The translations under genes and the position numbers were made by a program. A stretch of 64,000 nucleotides of DNA from Acidobacteriota bacterium (GTDB lineage: Bacteria; Acidobacteriota; Terriglobia; Terriglobales; SCQP01), in the NCBI GenBank assembly GCA_027459505.1, contig DAIDIE010000020.1, positions 117,495-181,494 of the forward strand. Direction: 5' to 3'. Shown in pieces: positions 44,942 through 53,537 of the stretch. Position 1 is the first letter of the stretch; every line of letters starts with the position of its first letter. The notes below the pieces were generated by a model that was not told where the DNA came from, did no database searches, and saw only the letters and a program-made list of their open reading frames with translations.

Positions 44942-44959
44942 TCAGCTGAAGTCCCCATA

Positions 44960-46645
44960 ATGGCCAGTTTACCCATGTCAGTTCGCGTCTCCTTTCCGCC
45001 TTCCCGTTTTTTGCTATTGCCGGTAGTGTTAGCATCCGCCTTGGCAATCCCTGTTTGGGCGCAGGCCCCCAAAGCCGGGCCGCAACAGCAGCAGTCGCAT
45101 CTGACTCCCAAGCAGCAGCGCAAACAACTGCAGAAGCGCTACAAGGAGCTGAGCAAAACTTACAAAAAGTGGCTTGATGAAGATGTCCCTTACATCATAA
45201 CGCCCCAGGAACGCAAAGCCTTCCTGATGCTCTCCAACGACGAAGAGCGCGATCAGTTCATCGAAGCCTTCTGGCAGCGCCGCAATCCCGACCCTGACTC
45301 CAGCTATAACTCCTTTAAAGAGGAGTACTACCGCCGGATCGCCTACGCCAACGAACACTTCGCCAATGGTGTGCAGGGCTGGCGCACCGATCGCGGCCGC
45401 ATTTACATCGAGTACGGTCCGCCCGATGAGCGCCAGGAGCACACCGCCGGCGAGACCTGGAACCGTCCCATGGATCTTGGCGGCGGCACCACGACCACTT
45501 TTCCTTGGGAGAAGTGGCGCTACCGCTATATCCCCGGCATCGGCGAAAACGTCGAGCTGGAATTCGTGGATCAGTGCATGTGCGGGGACTTTCGCCTGAC
45601 CATGAATCCCAATGACAAGGATGCCTTGGTGAATACCCCGGGCGCCGGCTTGACCATGTACGAGCAGATGGGGCTGGCCAGCAAGAACGACCGGTTCATG
45701 AATGCCGATCACATGGCGTATTCGCCATTTCCTACTGACGAGGACAACGAATTTACCCGTTTGGATCTGTATACCAAGATCCTGCGTCCGCCCAAGATCA
45801 AGTACAAGGATCTCTCCGAAGCCGTTTCCCACAACATTATTTACAACACGCTGCCGTTCGCCTTCCGCACCGACTTCGTCAAAATCACCGACGATACCGT
45901 GTTGACGCCGTTTACTATCCAGATTCCTGACCGCAACATGGTCTTCAAGGAAAACGATGGAGTGCAACAGGCGCGGGTCAACATCTTCGGACGCATCTCC
46001 ACCATGACGGGCCGCACGGTGGACACCTTTGAAAACGCCGTGAAGCTCGACATCCCGGCCGAACTGCTGCCGCAGTACACCAACCAAAGCAGCCGTTATT
46101 GGCATGGGGCGCTGTTAAAGCCGGGCCGCTACCGCGTCGACCTGGTGCTGAAAGACGTCAACAGCCCCGACCACATGGGGTCCATTCGCCGCGCCATTAC
46201 CGTCCCCCGTTTCACCGACACCCATTTGGCGACCTCGACCATCATGTTGGCCGATGAAATCGAGCGGGTGCCTGCCCGGCAGGTCGGGGCGGGCGAGTTT
46301 GTGGTTGGCGATACCAAAATCCGGCCTGTAGTGGGGGCAACCTTCCACCGCAACCAGGCAATGGGGATTTGGTTCCAGGTTTATAATCTGAAGGTGGATC
46401 CAAAGACCCGCCGGCCGGAGGCCACGCTGGATTGGCAGATCAGCCGCATGTCGGACAACAAGGTCATCTTCCAGCAGACCGAAAAGGCGACCAAACTTTC
46501 CAATGCCGCCGAACAGATGACGTTGGAGAAGCGTCTCCCATTGGCGAGTTTGCAACCCGGCAATTATCGTATTAGTGTGCGGGTCACGGATGATCTGGCT
46601 AACACCTCGGTGCAGCCGGAGTCGACGTTCACGGTGGTTCAGTAG
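44960..46645 (+). CDS. Secreted GWxTD-domain protein
   Basis: A 561-residue exported protein with a signal peptide (FLLLPVVLASALAIPVWAQ). The first half contains the domain named for its motif, seen here as VQGWRTDRGRIYIEYGPPDE at about residues 134-153 and preceded by YIITPQERKAFLMLSNDEERDQFIEAFWQRRNPDP-type sequence. The second half is beta-rich and ends DDLANTSVQPESTFTVVQ. GWxTD proteins are nearly confined to Acidobacteriota, Bacteroidota relatives and Gemmatimonadota, and their function is unknown; they are thought to act in the periplasm. ATG 44975 (MSVRVSF) is an equally good start. It heads a plus-strand run with an outer-membrane-like protein and a two-component system. Confidence 0.9.
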   Translation: MASLPMSVRVSFPPSRFLLLPVVLASALAIPVWAQAPKAGPQQQQSHLTPKQQRKQLQKRYKELSKTYKKWLDEDVPYIITPQERKAFLMLSNDEERDQFIEAFWQRRNPDPDSSYNSFKEEYYRRIAYANEHFANGVQGWRTDRGRIYIEYGPPDERQEHTAGETWNRPMDLGGGTTTTFPWEKWRYRYIPGIGENVELEFVDQCMCGDFRLTMNPNDKDALVNTPGAGLTMYEQMGLASKNDRFMNADHMAYSPFPTDEDNEFTRLDLYTKILRPPKIKYKDLSEAVSHNIIYNTLPFAFRTDFVKITDDTVLTPFTIQIPDRNMVFKENDGVQQARVNIFGRISTMTGRTVDTFENAVKLDIPAELLPQYTNQSSRYWHGALLKPGRYRVDLVLKDVNSPDHMGSIRRAITVPRFTDTHLATSTIMLADEIERVPARQVGAGEFVVGDTKIRPVVGATFHRNQAMGIWFQVYNLKVDPKTRRPEATLDWQISRMSDNKVIFQQTEKATKLSNAAEQMTLEKRLPLASLQPGNYRISVRVTDDLANTSVQPESTFTVVQ

Positions 46646-46783
46646 CCGCGAGTTGGTACGAGCGGTGGCATACGAGCCAGGATTGCCGGCTGACAAAGCC
46701 AAGCCGGTGATCACGGTTCCTGAAGAGGCAATCTCGGCTGGCTGCCCGCTTTCGGGTGGCGGCGGAAAGGGAGGAATGGCCTA

Positions 46784-48559
46784 GTGCAAAAGCATGGTGG
46801 TCTTCTGAGCCGGAGCGCCGCAGTTCTGTCGCCGTTGGCGGACGCAGCCCCTGCCCCCGTTCGTCTTGCCGGGCCCGTTGCCTTCCTCCTGTTGTTCAGC
46901 GTTTACGCCGTCGCCAGTGGCAACTGGGGAGCGCTGACCGGTCGCGTTATGGAGGCCTCCGGACGGCCCGCATCCGGTGCGGCGGTGGAACTGATGCCGC
47001 TTGGGGTGCACCGCCGGGCGCTGCACGGCTTTGCCGGTCCGGACGGCATCTTCGATTTCACTTCTTTGCGCCCCGGCCTTTACTACGTCCAGGCCGGCCT
47101 TGGGCAGCGCATTTCGCCTCGCCGCAGCGTGCGCATCCAGGCGCGTCAGACTTCGTTCCTTTCGCTGGGTCTCCCCTCCTTGCTGGGATCGGTTCGGTTG
47201 TTGTCGCCTGGCAGTAATGCGGCGCGGCAGGGCCAGGACTTCCGCTGGATTTTGCGCACCAATGCCTCCGCACGTTCCGTGCTGCGTTATCGCCGCCGTG
47301 TGATCGACAAGGAGTTGAACGCGGAAGAGCAGGCGCTGGCTGGGTATGTGGCCTTCCTGGCAGGTTCGCCCGAGCAGGCTGGCAGCGCTAGTTCCCCGAC
47401 CACGCGCTTTGGCTTGAGCAACGTGCAAATCGCGGGGGGCAGCTTTGCATTCAGTGGCGACTTGGGGCTGACCGGACAAACCATGGTCGCCTCCCGCCTG
47501 CAGGCCGCTTGGGCGCCCAGTGGAAATACCCATAGCGACCGCCGCGCGGTGCTCACCGTGCGGCAGTTGCCAACGCCTGCGCTGGTCAACTCCCCAGGCT
47601 TGCGGGTGATTACCCTGGATTTGCATGATTCAGTTCAGGTTGGCGATCAGCTCTTTTTGAGTTATGGAAGCGCGCTCAATAGTGTTGAAATGGCGCACGC
47701 GGTGCAGTCGTGGTCCCCGTTTTTGAAGGCGGAATGGCGATTTTCACCTTTCAGCAGCCTCGAATACCGCTTCAGCACCGCCGTTCCCAACCAGCAGCTT
47801 GATCCTCTGCAGGATCTCTCCAGCAGTACCTCCGATCCGATTCCCTACATCACGGTTGTGGGCAATGCCGCCCGGCTGCAACGTGCCATGCACCAGGAAC
47901 TTGGCTACCGCGATCAGATCACCGCCAACGACCTGCTGCAGGCGGCCGTGTTTGTTGACCATTTCCGCAATGCCGCCGTGAACGGCGCCTTGGGTGGGTT
48001 GGGTGCTCTGGATGGCGATTTGGCAAATGCCAATCTCCTGCCCCTGGGGTGGAGTGGAGAGTTTACCGGCGACGGGGGCGCCTATGGCGGCGCCGGGCTC
48101 CGCATCGCATATTCTCATCGCCTCAGCAACGACATCAGTGCGACGGCGGAGTTCACTGATGCCCCGGCGCTAGCGCCCAATGCGCCGCATCTGCGGGAAT
48201 CCGCATTGGCCAGTCAGTTGCATCCGGCTGAATTGAGCGCTTGGACCCTCAAGATGTCGGCGCGCGCTCCTTGGACCCACACCACACTGACCTGTAGCTA
48301 CCGCGATGTGAACGGCCTGTCGGCTACCATTCTCGATCCTTATGATTCCAGCGTGGGTTCAGCCGGGGCCTACGCCAACCTAGTGGTGCGCCAGCAGCTT
48401 CCCCACCTGCCCTTCAGCAACAAACGCATGGAGGCGCTGGCGGAATTCAACAATCTCCTTGCCCAGGGCTATATTCCCATGCTCAGCTCCGACGGCCAGC
48501 ATCTTTACCTGGTCCAGATGGCGCGCTCTTTTCGCGGCGGATTCAGTATCAGCTTTTGA
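46784..48559 (+). CDS. Predicted outer-membrane beta-barrel with carboxypeptidase-regulatory-like domain
   Basis: A 591-residue protein starting at GTG 46784, with GGGAGGA about nine bases upstream. After a hydrophobic leader (VAFLLLFSVYAVASG) comes a carboxypeptidase-regulatory-like/CnaB-type domain at about 45-115 (GALTGRVMEASGRPASGAAVELMP ... YYVQAGLG). The remainder is rich in alternating strands and finishes with SFRGGFSISF, a terminal phenylalanine typical of proteins inserted by BamA. The plan resembles TonB-dependent-like acidobacterial proteins, but the plug domain is not evident and it is shorter than usual. It is probably in one unit with the GWxTD gene; the substrate is unknown. 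Confidence 0.7.
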   Translation: MQKHGGLLSRSAAVLSPLADAAPAPVRLAGPVAFLLLFSVYAVASGNWGALTGRVMEASGRPASGAAVELMPLGVHRRALHGFAGPDGIFDFTSLRPGLYYVQAGLGQRISPRRSVRIQARQTSFLSLGLPSLLGSVRLLSPGSNAARQGQDFRWILRTNASARSVLRYRRRVIDKELNAEEQALAGYVAFLAGSPEQAGSASSPTTRFGLSNVQIAGGSFAFSGDLGLTGQTMVASRLQAAWAPSGNTHSDRRAVLTVRQLPTPALVNSPGLRVITLDLHDSVQVGDQLFLSYGSALNSVEMAHAVQSWSPFLKAEWRFSPFSSLEYRFSTAVPNQQLDPLQDLSSSTSDPIPYITVVGNAARLQRAMHQELGYRDQITANDLLQAAVFVDHFRNAAVNGALGGLGALDGDLANANLLPLGWSGEFTGDGGAYGGAGLRIAYSHRLSNDISATAEFTDAPALAPNAPHLRESALASQLHPAELSAWTLKMSARAPWTHTTLTCSYRDVNGLSATILDPYDSSVGSAGAYANLVVRQQLPHLPFSNKRMEALAEFNNLLAQGYIPMLSSDGQHLYLVQMARSFRGGFSISF

Positions 48560-49036
48560 GCCTCTCGCCGCAGTGCGCTATGAGAGTTGAAAACGCGCCC
48601 TTCCATTTTTCACATTTCCGCTTCGCTCGCCTTTTCCCGCACTCTGGAAATCAATCATTTACGTTCTGGCGCGCGGCCGCCGGGCTGGCCCGTAACGTGC
48701 TGCTAAACTTAAAGATGTACCCATTAACGTGCGCTGATTAACGTGACTGAAGCGGTAGAATGAGCCAAAGCACAGTCGGACCGATCGAGCCAGGGCCGAA
48801 TCGAACTGATTTCGCTTTCGCAGGCCGAAGTTGGAGCAGAGATTCGGGGTTGCGGTCCCGCACTTGGCGGCTCGAAAAGCGGCCACCATTCGTGAACTCG
48901 GGCCGTCGCCCCGCGTCGCGCGCCGGAGGTTGAACGGCGGGATGGGGCCGGCGAACTGAAGCAGTTGGAGTAAGAAAGGCCGTGGCGCCTCGCGCGAGCG
49001 TGGCCATGAGGTGCGAGTCAGGTTCCGCGGATAGCT
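48560..49036. other. 477-base intergenic region with a dispersed repeat motif
   Basis: No convincing gene is present. It contains direct repeats ATTAACGTG (48723-48731 and 48737-48745), and a copy of the dispersed motif CGAGCCAGGGCCGAATCG (48786-48803) followed by AACTG. Near 48953 is GGCGAACTGAAGC, the same ending that follows the motif copy at 53478. The interior is GC-rich with several short palindromes. Confidence 0.6.
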
Positions 49037-51937
49037 ATGAGACGGCTGCAGCACATCCGGTTTCGCGAACTCAGCCTGGTGCTGGCGAGCCTGATCCTGC
49101 TGCTGGGCGGCCTTATCAGCATCCGTCAGCAGTGGCGAGCGCAGCGCACCCGTGGCTTTGACTTGCTGACCGATGGCGTGGTCTGGCGCGATAGTCCCTC
49201 CGGCGTTGCCGTCAAATCGGCCTCGCAAGCACCGCGGGGACTCCAGCCCGGCGATGTCCTGCTCTCCGTCAATGGCGCTCCGGTTAACGACGCGGTGGAG
49301 GTCACCCGCGCACTGTATGCCGCGGGGATCGGCGGGCGCCTCTCTTATCAGGTGCGAGAGGACTCCGGTGCGATCCGCAACGTTGCCGCCACCGCGCGCC
49401 GGGCCAAGCCGTTTCGATTCCGTTACCTCTATGAGGACCTGACCGGGCTGTTCTATTTCGCCCTGGGCGCCTTCATCTTCGTGCGCCGCCACTCCGCGCG
49501 TAAGGCGCTGCACTTCTGCTGGTTCAGCCTGTCGTCTTTTGTGCTCTATTGCTATCACTACACCGGCAAGCTCAATGCCTTCGACTGGACGGTGTACTGG
49601 AGCAACGAAGTCGCTCTATTACTGACGCCCGCGCTTTTTCTGCACTTCGCCCTGGTGTTTCCCCGCCGCAAGGGCATTGTGCAGCGGCTGCCTTTCCTGA
49701 TCGCGTTTCTGTACGCGCCGGGCCTGCTGGTGCTGCTGGCCGAACTCGCCCTGAGCTCAAACCGGGTTGCGCTGGCGGCACCGGCGCTGGTGGTCTACAC
49801 CTGGCTTGATCACCTCTCCTACATTCTGTTTGCCGTCTATTTCCTCATCGCGGCCCTGGCGCTGTACCACAGCCGGCGCCACGCCATCGGAAGTATTCAG
49901 CGGCAGCAAATGAGCTGGCTGACCGGCGGAGTGCTGGTCGCGGTACTCCCGTTTCTGCTGCTCTACGTCTTGCCGGCATTGGTCGATCCCCACGCCGCGC
50001 TCGCCGCCAATTGGGTGGTGTTGTCGCTGATCGCTCTGCCCGCGGCATTTGCCTACGCGATCGTACGCTTCCGCCTCATGGATGCCGCGGTCCTGTTCCG
50101 CCGCGGTATGGCTTACACGCTGGCTACCGTAGCGGTGGCGGGCATTTACTTCGCGGTGTTGGGCACAGGCGCTTTCTTTATTCATTCCCGCCTGCCCGGC
50201 TTTGGGCCGGTAAGCTGGGTGCTGGCCATCATGATCACCGCGCTGCTCTTTGATCCCGTCAAGGGATGGATTCAGGAGCGGCTGGACCGGCTCTTTTATC
50301 GCGAGCGCTATGACTACCGTCGCACCCTGATTGAGTTTGGCCGCCAATTGAACGCCCAGACGGACCTGCAGGCCCTGCTGACGGAATTGGCCGAGCGGCT
50401 GGCCAGCACCTTGATTTTGGAGCGTGTGGCGGTCTTTCTTGCCGAGCAGGGAACGGCTCCGGAAGCCACCACCAGCGCGGGCGGGGAGGGGAACGGCTTT
50501 TGGCTGGCGCGCTCCTTTGGTTTTACCGGGCGCTTCTCCGAGCCGCTACGCCTCCAGTTCCTGCAGGCGCTGAGCGCCGATCCGGAAAAGGACCTGCTCT
50601 TCATCGAGAGCCCCCACCACCCCGCCGCCGCCGATGCTCCCTATTTGAGCACCGTTGCGGCCCTGGACCTCAACTACTACCTGCCCTGCCGCATCCAGGG
50701 CAGGACTGTGGCGGTTCTGGGATTGGGCCGGACGCGCAGCGGCGATCTGCTCTCCAGTGAGGACGTCGAACTGCTGCAGACGCTGGCGGGCTATTTGGCG
50801 GTGGCCATTGAAAATACCCGCTTGTACGCTAGCTTGCAGGCGCAAATCAGCGAATACGAGCGCCTCAAGGAATTCAACGAAAACATCGTCGAGAGTATTG
50901 CGGTGGGGGTGGCCGCGGTCGATCTGCAAGGCCGGGTTGAGAGCTGGAATGCTCAGATGGAGGTGCTTTCCGCACAGCCGCGCGGCCAGGTGCTGGGCCG
51001 CCCGATTCAGGAAGTGCTTGGTTCCCAATTTGGGGCGGAGTTTACGCGCTTGTGTCAGCACCAGGGCATCCGCCAGAACTCGAAAATGCGCATGACCCTG
51101 GGGGCGGGAGAGGCGCGCACCATCAACCTCGCCGTGGCGCCGCTGCTTACCCGCCGCTTCGAGATCGTTGGCCACATCGTGCTGGTGGATGATATTACGA
51201 TGCAAACCGAACTGGAGCATCAATTGGCGCAGGCGGAACGGCTCGGGACCGTCGGTCTGCTGGCGGCGGGCGTTGCTCACGAGGTGAATACGCCGCTGGC
51301 CGTGATCTCCAGCTACACTCAACTGCTCGCCAAACAGCTCTCCCCGTCCGATCCGCGCAGTTCGGTTCTCGATAAGATCACGCGCCAGACTTTTCGCGCT
51401 TCGGAAATTATCAGCAGTCTGCTGAACTTCTCGCGTAGCGCCAACAACGAGATGGCGGAACTGGACTTGAACGCGGTGATCGGCGAGACGCTGTCGCTTT
51501 TGGAGCATCCCCTGCGCAGCGCCGGCGTCAGCGTTTCCGCCAGCTTCGAAGACAATCTTCCCCGCGTGATGGGGAATGCCGGCCGGCTGCAGCAGGTTTT
51601 TCTCAACTTGGCGCTGAACGCTCGCGATGCCATGCCCACGGGTGGGGACTTGTCCATCCGCACGTGGGCGCGCGAGGACCGTATCGCGGTGGAAGTTCGC
51701 GATTCCGGCAGCGGTATCGCCCCGGAAGCCCGCAGCCGAATCTTCGATCCGTTTTTTACCACCAAGCACGCCGAGCGGGCGCGCGGCGCGCTGCATTCGG
51801 GAACCGGCTTGGGATTGTCAGTAAGTTACGCCATCTTGCAGGAGCATGGCGGCACCATCAGCGTGGCCAGCGAGCCGGGCGAGGGCGCCTGTTTCCTGTT
51901 GGAGTTGCCCGCTTTGCGGAGAACTGTACATGCCTGA
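49037..51937 (+). CDS. PDZ-7TM sensor histidine kinase
   Basis: A 966-residue kinase. An N-terminal membrane segment (LSLVLASLILLLGGLIS) is followed by a PDZ domain at about 45-110 (RGLQPGDVLLSVNGAPVNDAVEV), then seven or so hydrophobic segments (about 130-375). Next come a GAF domain (about 420-595), a PAS domain (about 620-730, ESIAVGVAAVDLQGRVESWN) and the kinase core: His748 in AAGVAHEVNTPLAVISSYTQ, the N box NLALNARDAMP, G1 DSGSGIAP, and G2 GTGLGLSVSYAIL. The PDZ domain outside a 7TM module suggests sensing of peptide ends or misfolded periplasmic protein. The response regulator gene starts eight bases before this gene's stop, so the pair is co-translated. Confidence 0.93.
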   Translation: MRRLQHIRFRELSLVLASLILLLGGLISIRQQWRAQRTRGFDLLTDGVVWRDSPSGVAVKSASQAPRGLQPGDVLLSVNGAPVNDAVEVTRALYAAGIGGRLSYQVREDSGAIRNVAATARRAKPFRFRYLYEDLTGLFYFALGAFIFVRRHSARKALHFCWFSLSSFVLYCYHYTGKLNAFDWTVYWSNEVALLLTPALFLHFALVFPRRKGIVQRLPFLIAFLYAPGLLVLLAELALSSNRVALAAPALVVYTWLDHLSYILFAVYFLIAALALYHSRRHAIGSIQRQQMSWLTGGVLVAVLPFLLLYVLPALVDPHAALAANWVVLSLIALPAAFAYAIVRFRLMDAAVLFRRGMAYTLATVAVAGIYFAVLGTGAFFIHSRLPGFGPVSWVLAIMITALLFDPVKGWIQERLDRLFYRERYDYRRTLIEFGRQLNAQTDLQALLTELAERLASTLILERVAVFLAEQGTAPEATTSAGGEGNGFWLARSFGFTGRFSEPLRLQFLQALSADPEKDLLFIESPHHPAAADAPYLSTVAALDLNYYLPCRIQGRTVAVLGLGRTRSGDLLSSEDVELLQTLAGYLAVAIENTRLYASLQAQISEYERLKEFNENIVESIAVGVAAVDLQGRVESWNAQMEVLSAQPRGQVLGRPIQEVLGSQFGAEFTRLCQHQGIRQNSKMRMTLGAGEARTINLAVAPLLTRRFEIVGHIVLVDDITMQTELEHQLAQAERLGTVGLLAAGVAHEVNTPLAVISSYTQLLAKQLSPSDPRSSVLDKITRQTFRASEIISSLLNFSRSANNEMAELDLNAVIGETLSLLEHPLRSAGVSVSASFEDNLPRVMGNAGRLQQVFLNLALNARDAMPTGGDLSIRTWAREDRIAVEVRDSGSGIAPEARSRIFDPFFTTKHAERARGALHSGTGLGLSVSYAILQEHGGTISVASEPGEGACFLLELPALRRTVHA

Positions 51938-53435
51938 TTTGTTGTCAAAACCCGCTGGGGCCTCCGGGGAAAGCGCCGGACACAACACGGGTGCCGCTCC
52001 CGTTCGCGATGAGAACACAGGCGCAAGCACTGGCCCGCGCGCCCGCATTCTGGTGATCGATGACGAGGCCGCCATCCGGGAGAGTCTGGAAACGCTGCTC
52101 GCCTTCGAGGGTTTTGAAGTTCACACCGCCCCCAATGGCCCCGAAGGACTGGCCAAGCTGGAAAAGGTGCTGTTCGATCTGATTCTTCTTGACGTGGCGC
52201 TGCCCGGGCAAAACGGCTTGGAGGTGCTGGCTCAGATTCAGAGCATTGCGACCGTTCCGGTCATTATGATCTCCGCCTACGCCACCGTTGAAATGGCGGT
52301 GCGGGCGATGCAAAGCGGGGCGCGCAACTTCCTGCAAAAACCCTGGAACAACGAGAAGCTGCTGGCTGACATTTCCTCTTCCATCGACGCGGTCCGGGTG
52401 GAACAGGAAAACGTCCAGCTCAAACGCGCTCTCAAGCAGCGCTACAGCTTTGAAAACCTCATCGGCAAGAGTGAGGTTATGCTGCGTATCTTCGACATGG
52501 TGGCGCAGGTGGCGCCCAGCCGCTCGACTGTGATGCTGCAGGGCGAGAGCGGCACCGGCAAGGAGTTGATCGCCAAGGCGCTGCACGCCTCCTCAACGCG
52601 CGCCAATCAGCCGTTTGTTCCGGTCAATGGCGGCGGCATGCCGGCCGATCTGTTGGAATCCACGCTGTTTGGCCATGTGCGCGGCGCCTTTACCGGCGCT
52701 ATCGCGCCCAAGAAGGGTCTCTTCGAGGTTGCCGACCATGGAACGCTGTTCCTCGACGAAATCGGCAACATGTCTCTGGAAACGCAGGCCAAGATCCTGC
52801 GCGTGCTGCAGGACCGCCGCTTTATGAGGCTTGGCGGGGTGGAAGAAATTCAGGTCGATGTCCGCGTCATTGCCGCCACCAATGTCGACCTGCAGCGCCT
52901 GGTGGCCGAAGGGAAGTTCCGCGACGACCTGTTCTACCGCCTGAACGTTATCAACATCAAGTTGCCCGCCTTGCGCGAGCGGCGCGAGGATATCCCCTTG
53001 CTGGCGGACTTTTTCCTCTCGCGCTATGCCAACGAAAACGGCATGAGCTCCCGCCGCCTCAGCCCGGAGGCGCTGCGCCTGCTCATCGATTACGCCTGGC
53101 CCGGCAATGTGCGCGAACTTGAAAACGTCATCGAACGCGCCGTCGTGCTCTCCACCGCTCCGCTGATCGGTCCGGAGTTGCTTCCGGAATCGCTCGCCGG
53201 CGGCACGCCTTCGTCCTGGAAAGATTGGGCCCCGCTGCTGAGCGAGCGCGCGAGCGCTTCGCTGTTTGAAATTGTCGAGGAGTTCGAAAAACGTCTCATT
53301 CTCGACGTCCTGGAACAGACCCACGGACGCCAGACGGAAGCCGCGGAACGCTTTCAAATTCCACTCTCCACCTTGAATCAGAAGATTAAACGGCACGGCA
53401 TTGACGTGAAAAAGGTTCGCGGCCAGGACGGTTAA
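51930..53435 (+). CDS. NtrC-family sigma-54-dependent response regulator
   Basis: A 501-residue regulator from ATG 51930, overlapping the kinase stop. A linker of about 35 residues precedes the receiver domain (VIDDEAAIRESLETLLAFEG, phospho-acceptor Asp88 in LILLDVALPGQNG, and lysine in NFLQKPW). The AAA+ domain has GESGTGKELIAKALH (Walker A), GAFTGA in VRGAFTGAIAPKKG, GTLFLDEIG (Walker B) and WPGNVRELENVIERAV. The end is a Fis-type helix-turn-helix (RQTEAAERFQIPLSTLNQKI). With the PDZ-7TM kinase it forms a complete two-component system for sigma-54 promoters. All sigma-54 contact motifs are intact. Confidence 0.96.
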   Translation: MPDLLSKPAGASGESAGHNTGAAPVRDENTGASTGPRARILVIDDEAAIRESLETLLAFEGFEVHTAPNGPEGLAKLEKVLFDLILLDVALPGQNGLEVLAQIQSIATVPVIMISAYATVEMAVRAMQSGARNFLQKPWNNEKLLADISSSIDAVRVEQENVQLKRALKQRYSFENLIGKSEVMLRIFDMVAQVAPSRSTVMLQGESGTGKELIAKALHASSTRANQPFVPVNGGGMPADLLESTLFGHVRGAFTGAIAPKKGLFEVADHGTLFLDEIGNMSLETQAKILRVLQDRRFMRLGGVEEIQVDVRVIAATNVDLQRLVAEGKFRDDLFYRLNVINIKLPALRERREDIPLLADFFLSRYANENGMSSRRLSPEALRLLIDYAWPGNVRELENVIERAVVLSTAPLIGPELLPESLAGGTPSSWKDWAPLLSERASASLFEIVEEFEKRLILDVLEQTHGRQTEAAERFQIPLSTLNQKIKRHGIDVKKVRGQDG

Positions 53436-53477
53436 TCAGCCGTCGTCCGCCGCCACTCCCGCGCACCTGTCTCCAGG

Positions 53478-53535
53478 CGAGCCAGGGCCGAGTCGAACTG
53501 CTTTTGAGTTCGAAATTGCATGCCGAACTGAAGCC
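53478..53535. repeat. Copy of the CGAGCCAGGGCC dispersed motif
   Basis: CGAGCCAGGGCCGAGTCG followed by AACTG (53478-53500), and GCCGAACTGAAGC (53522-53534), match the motif and ending seen around 48786 and 48953. The 18-base core recurs at 63837-63854. It lies in the 102-base gap between convergent genes. Confidence 0.65.
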
Positions 53536-53537
53536 GC

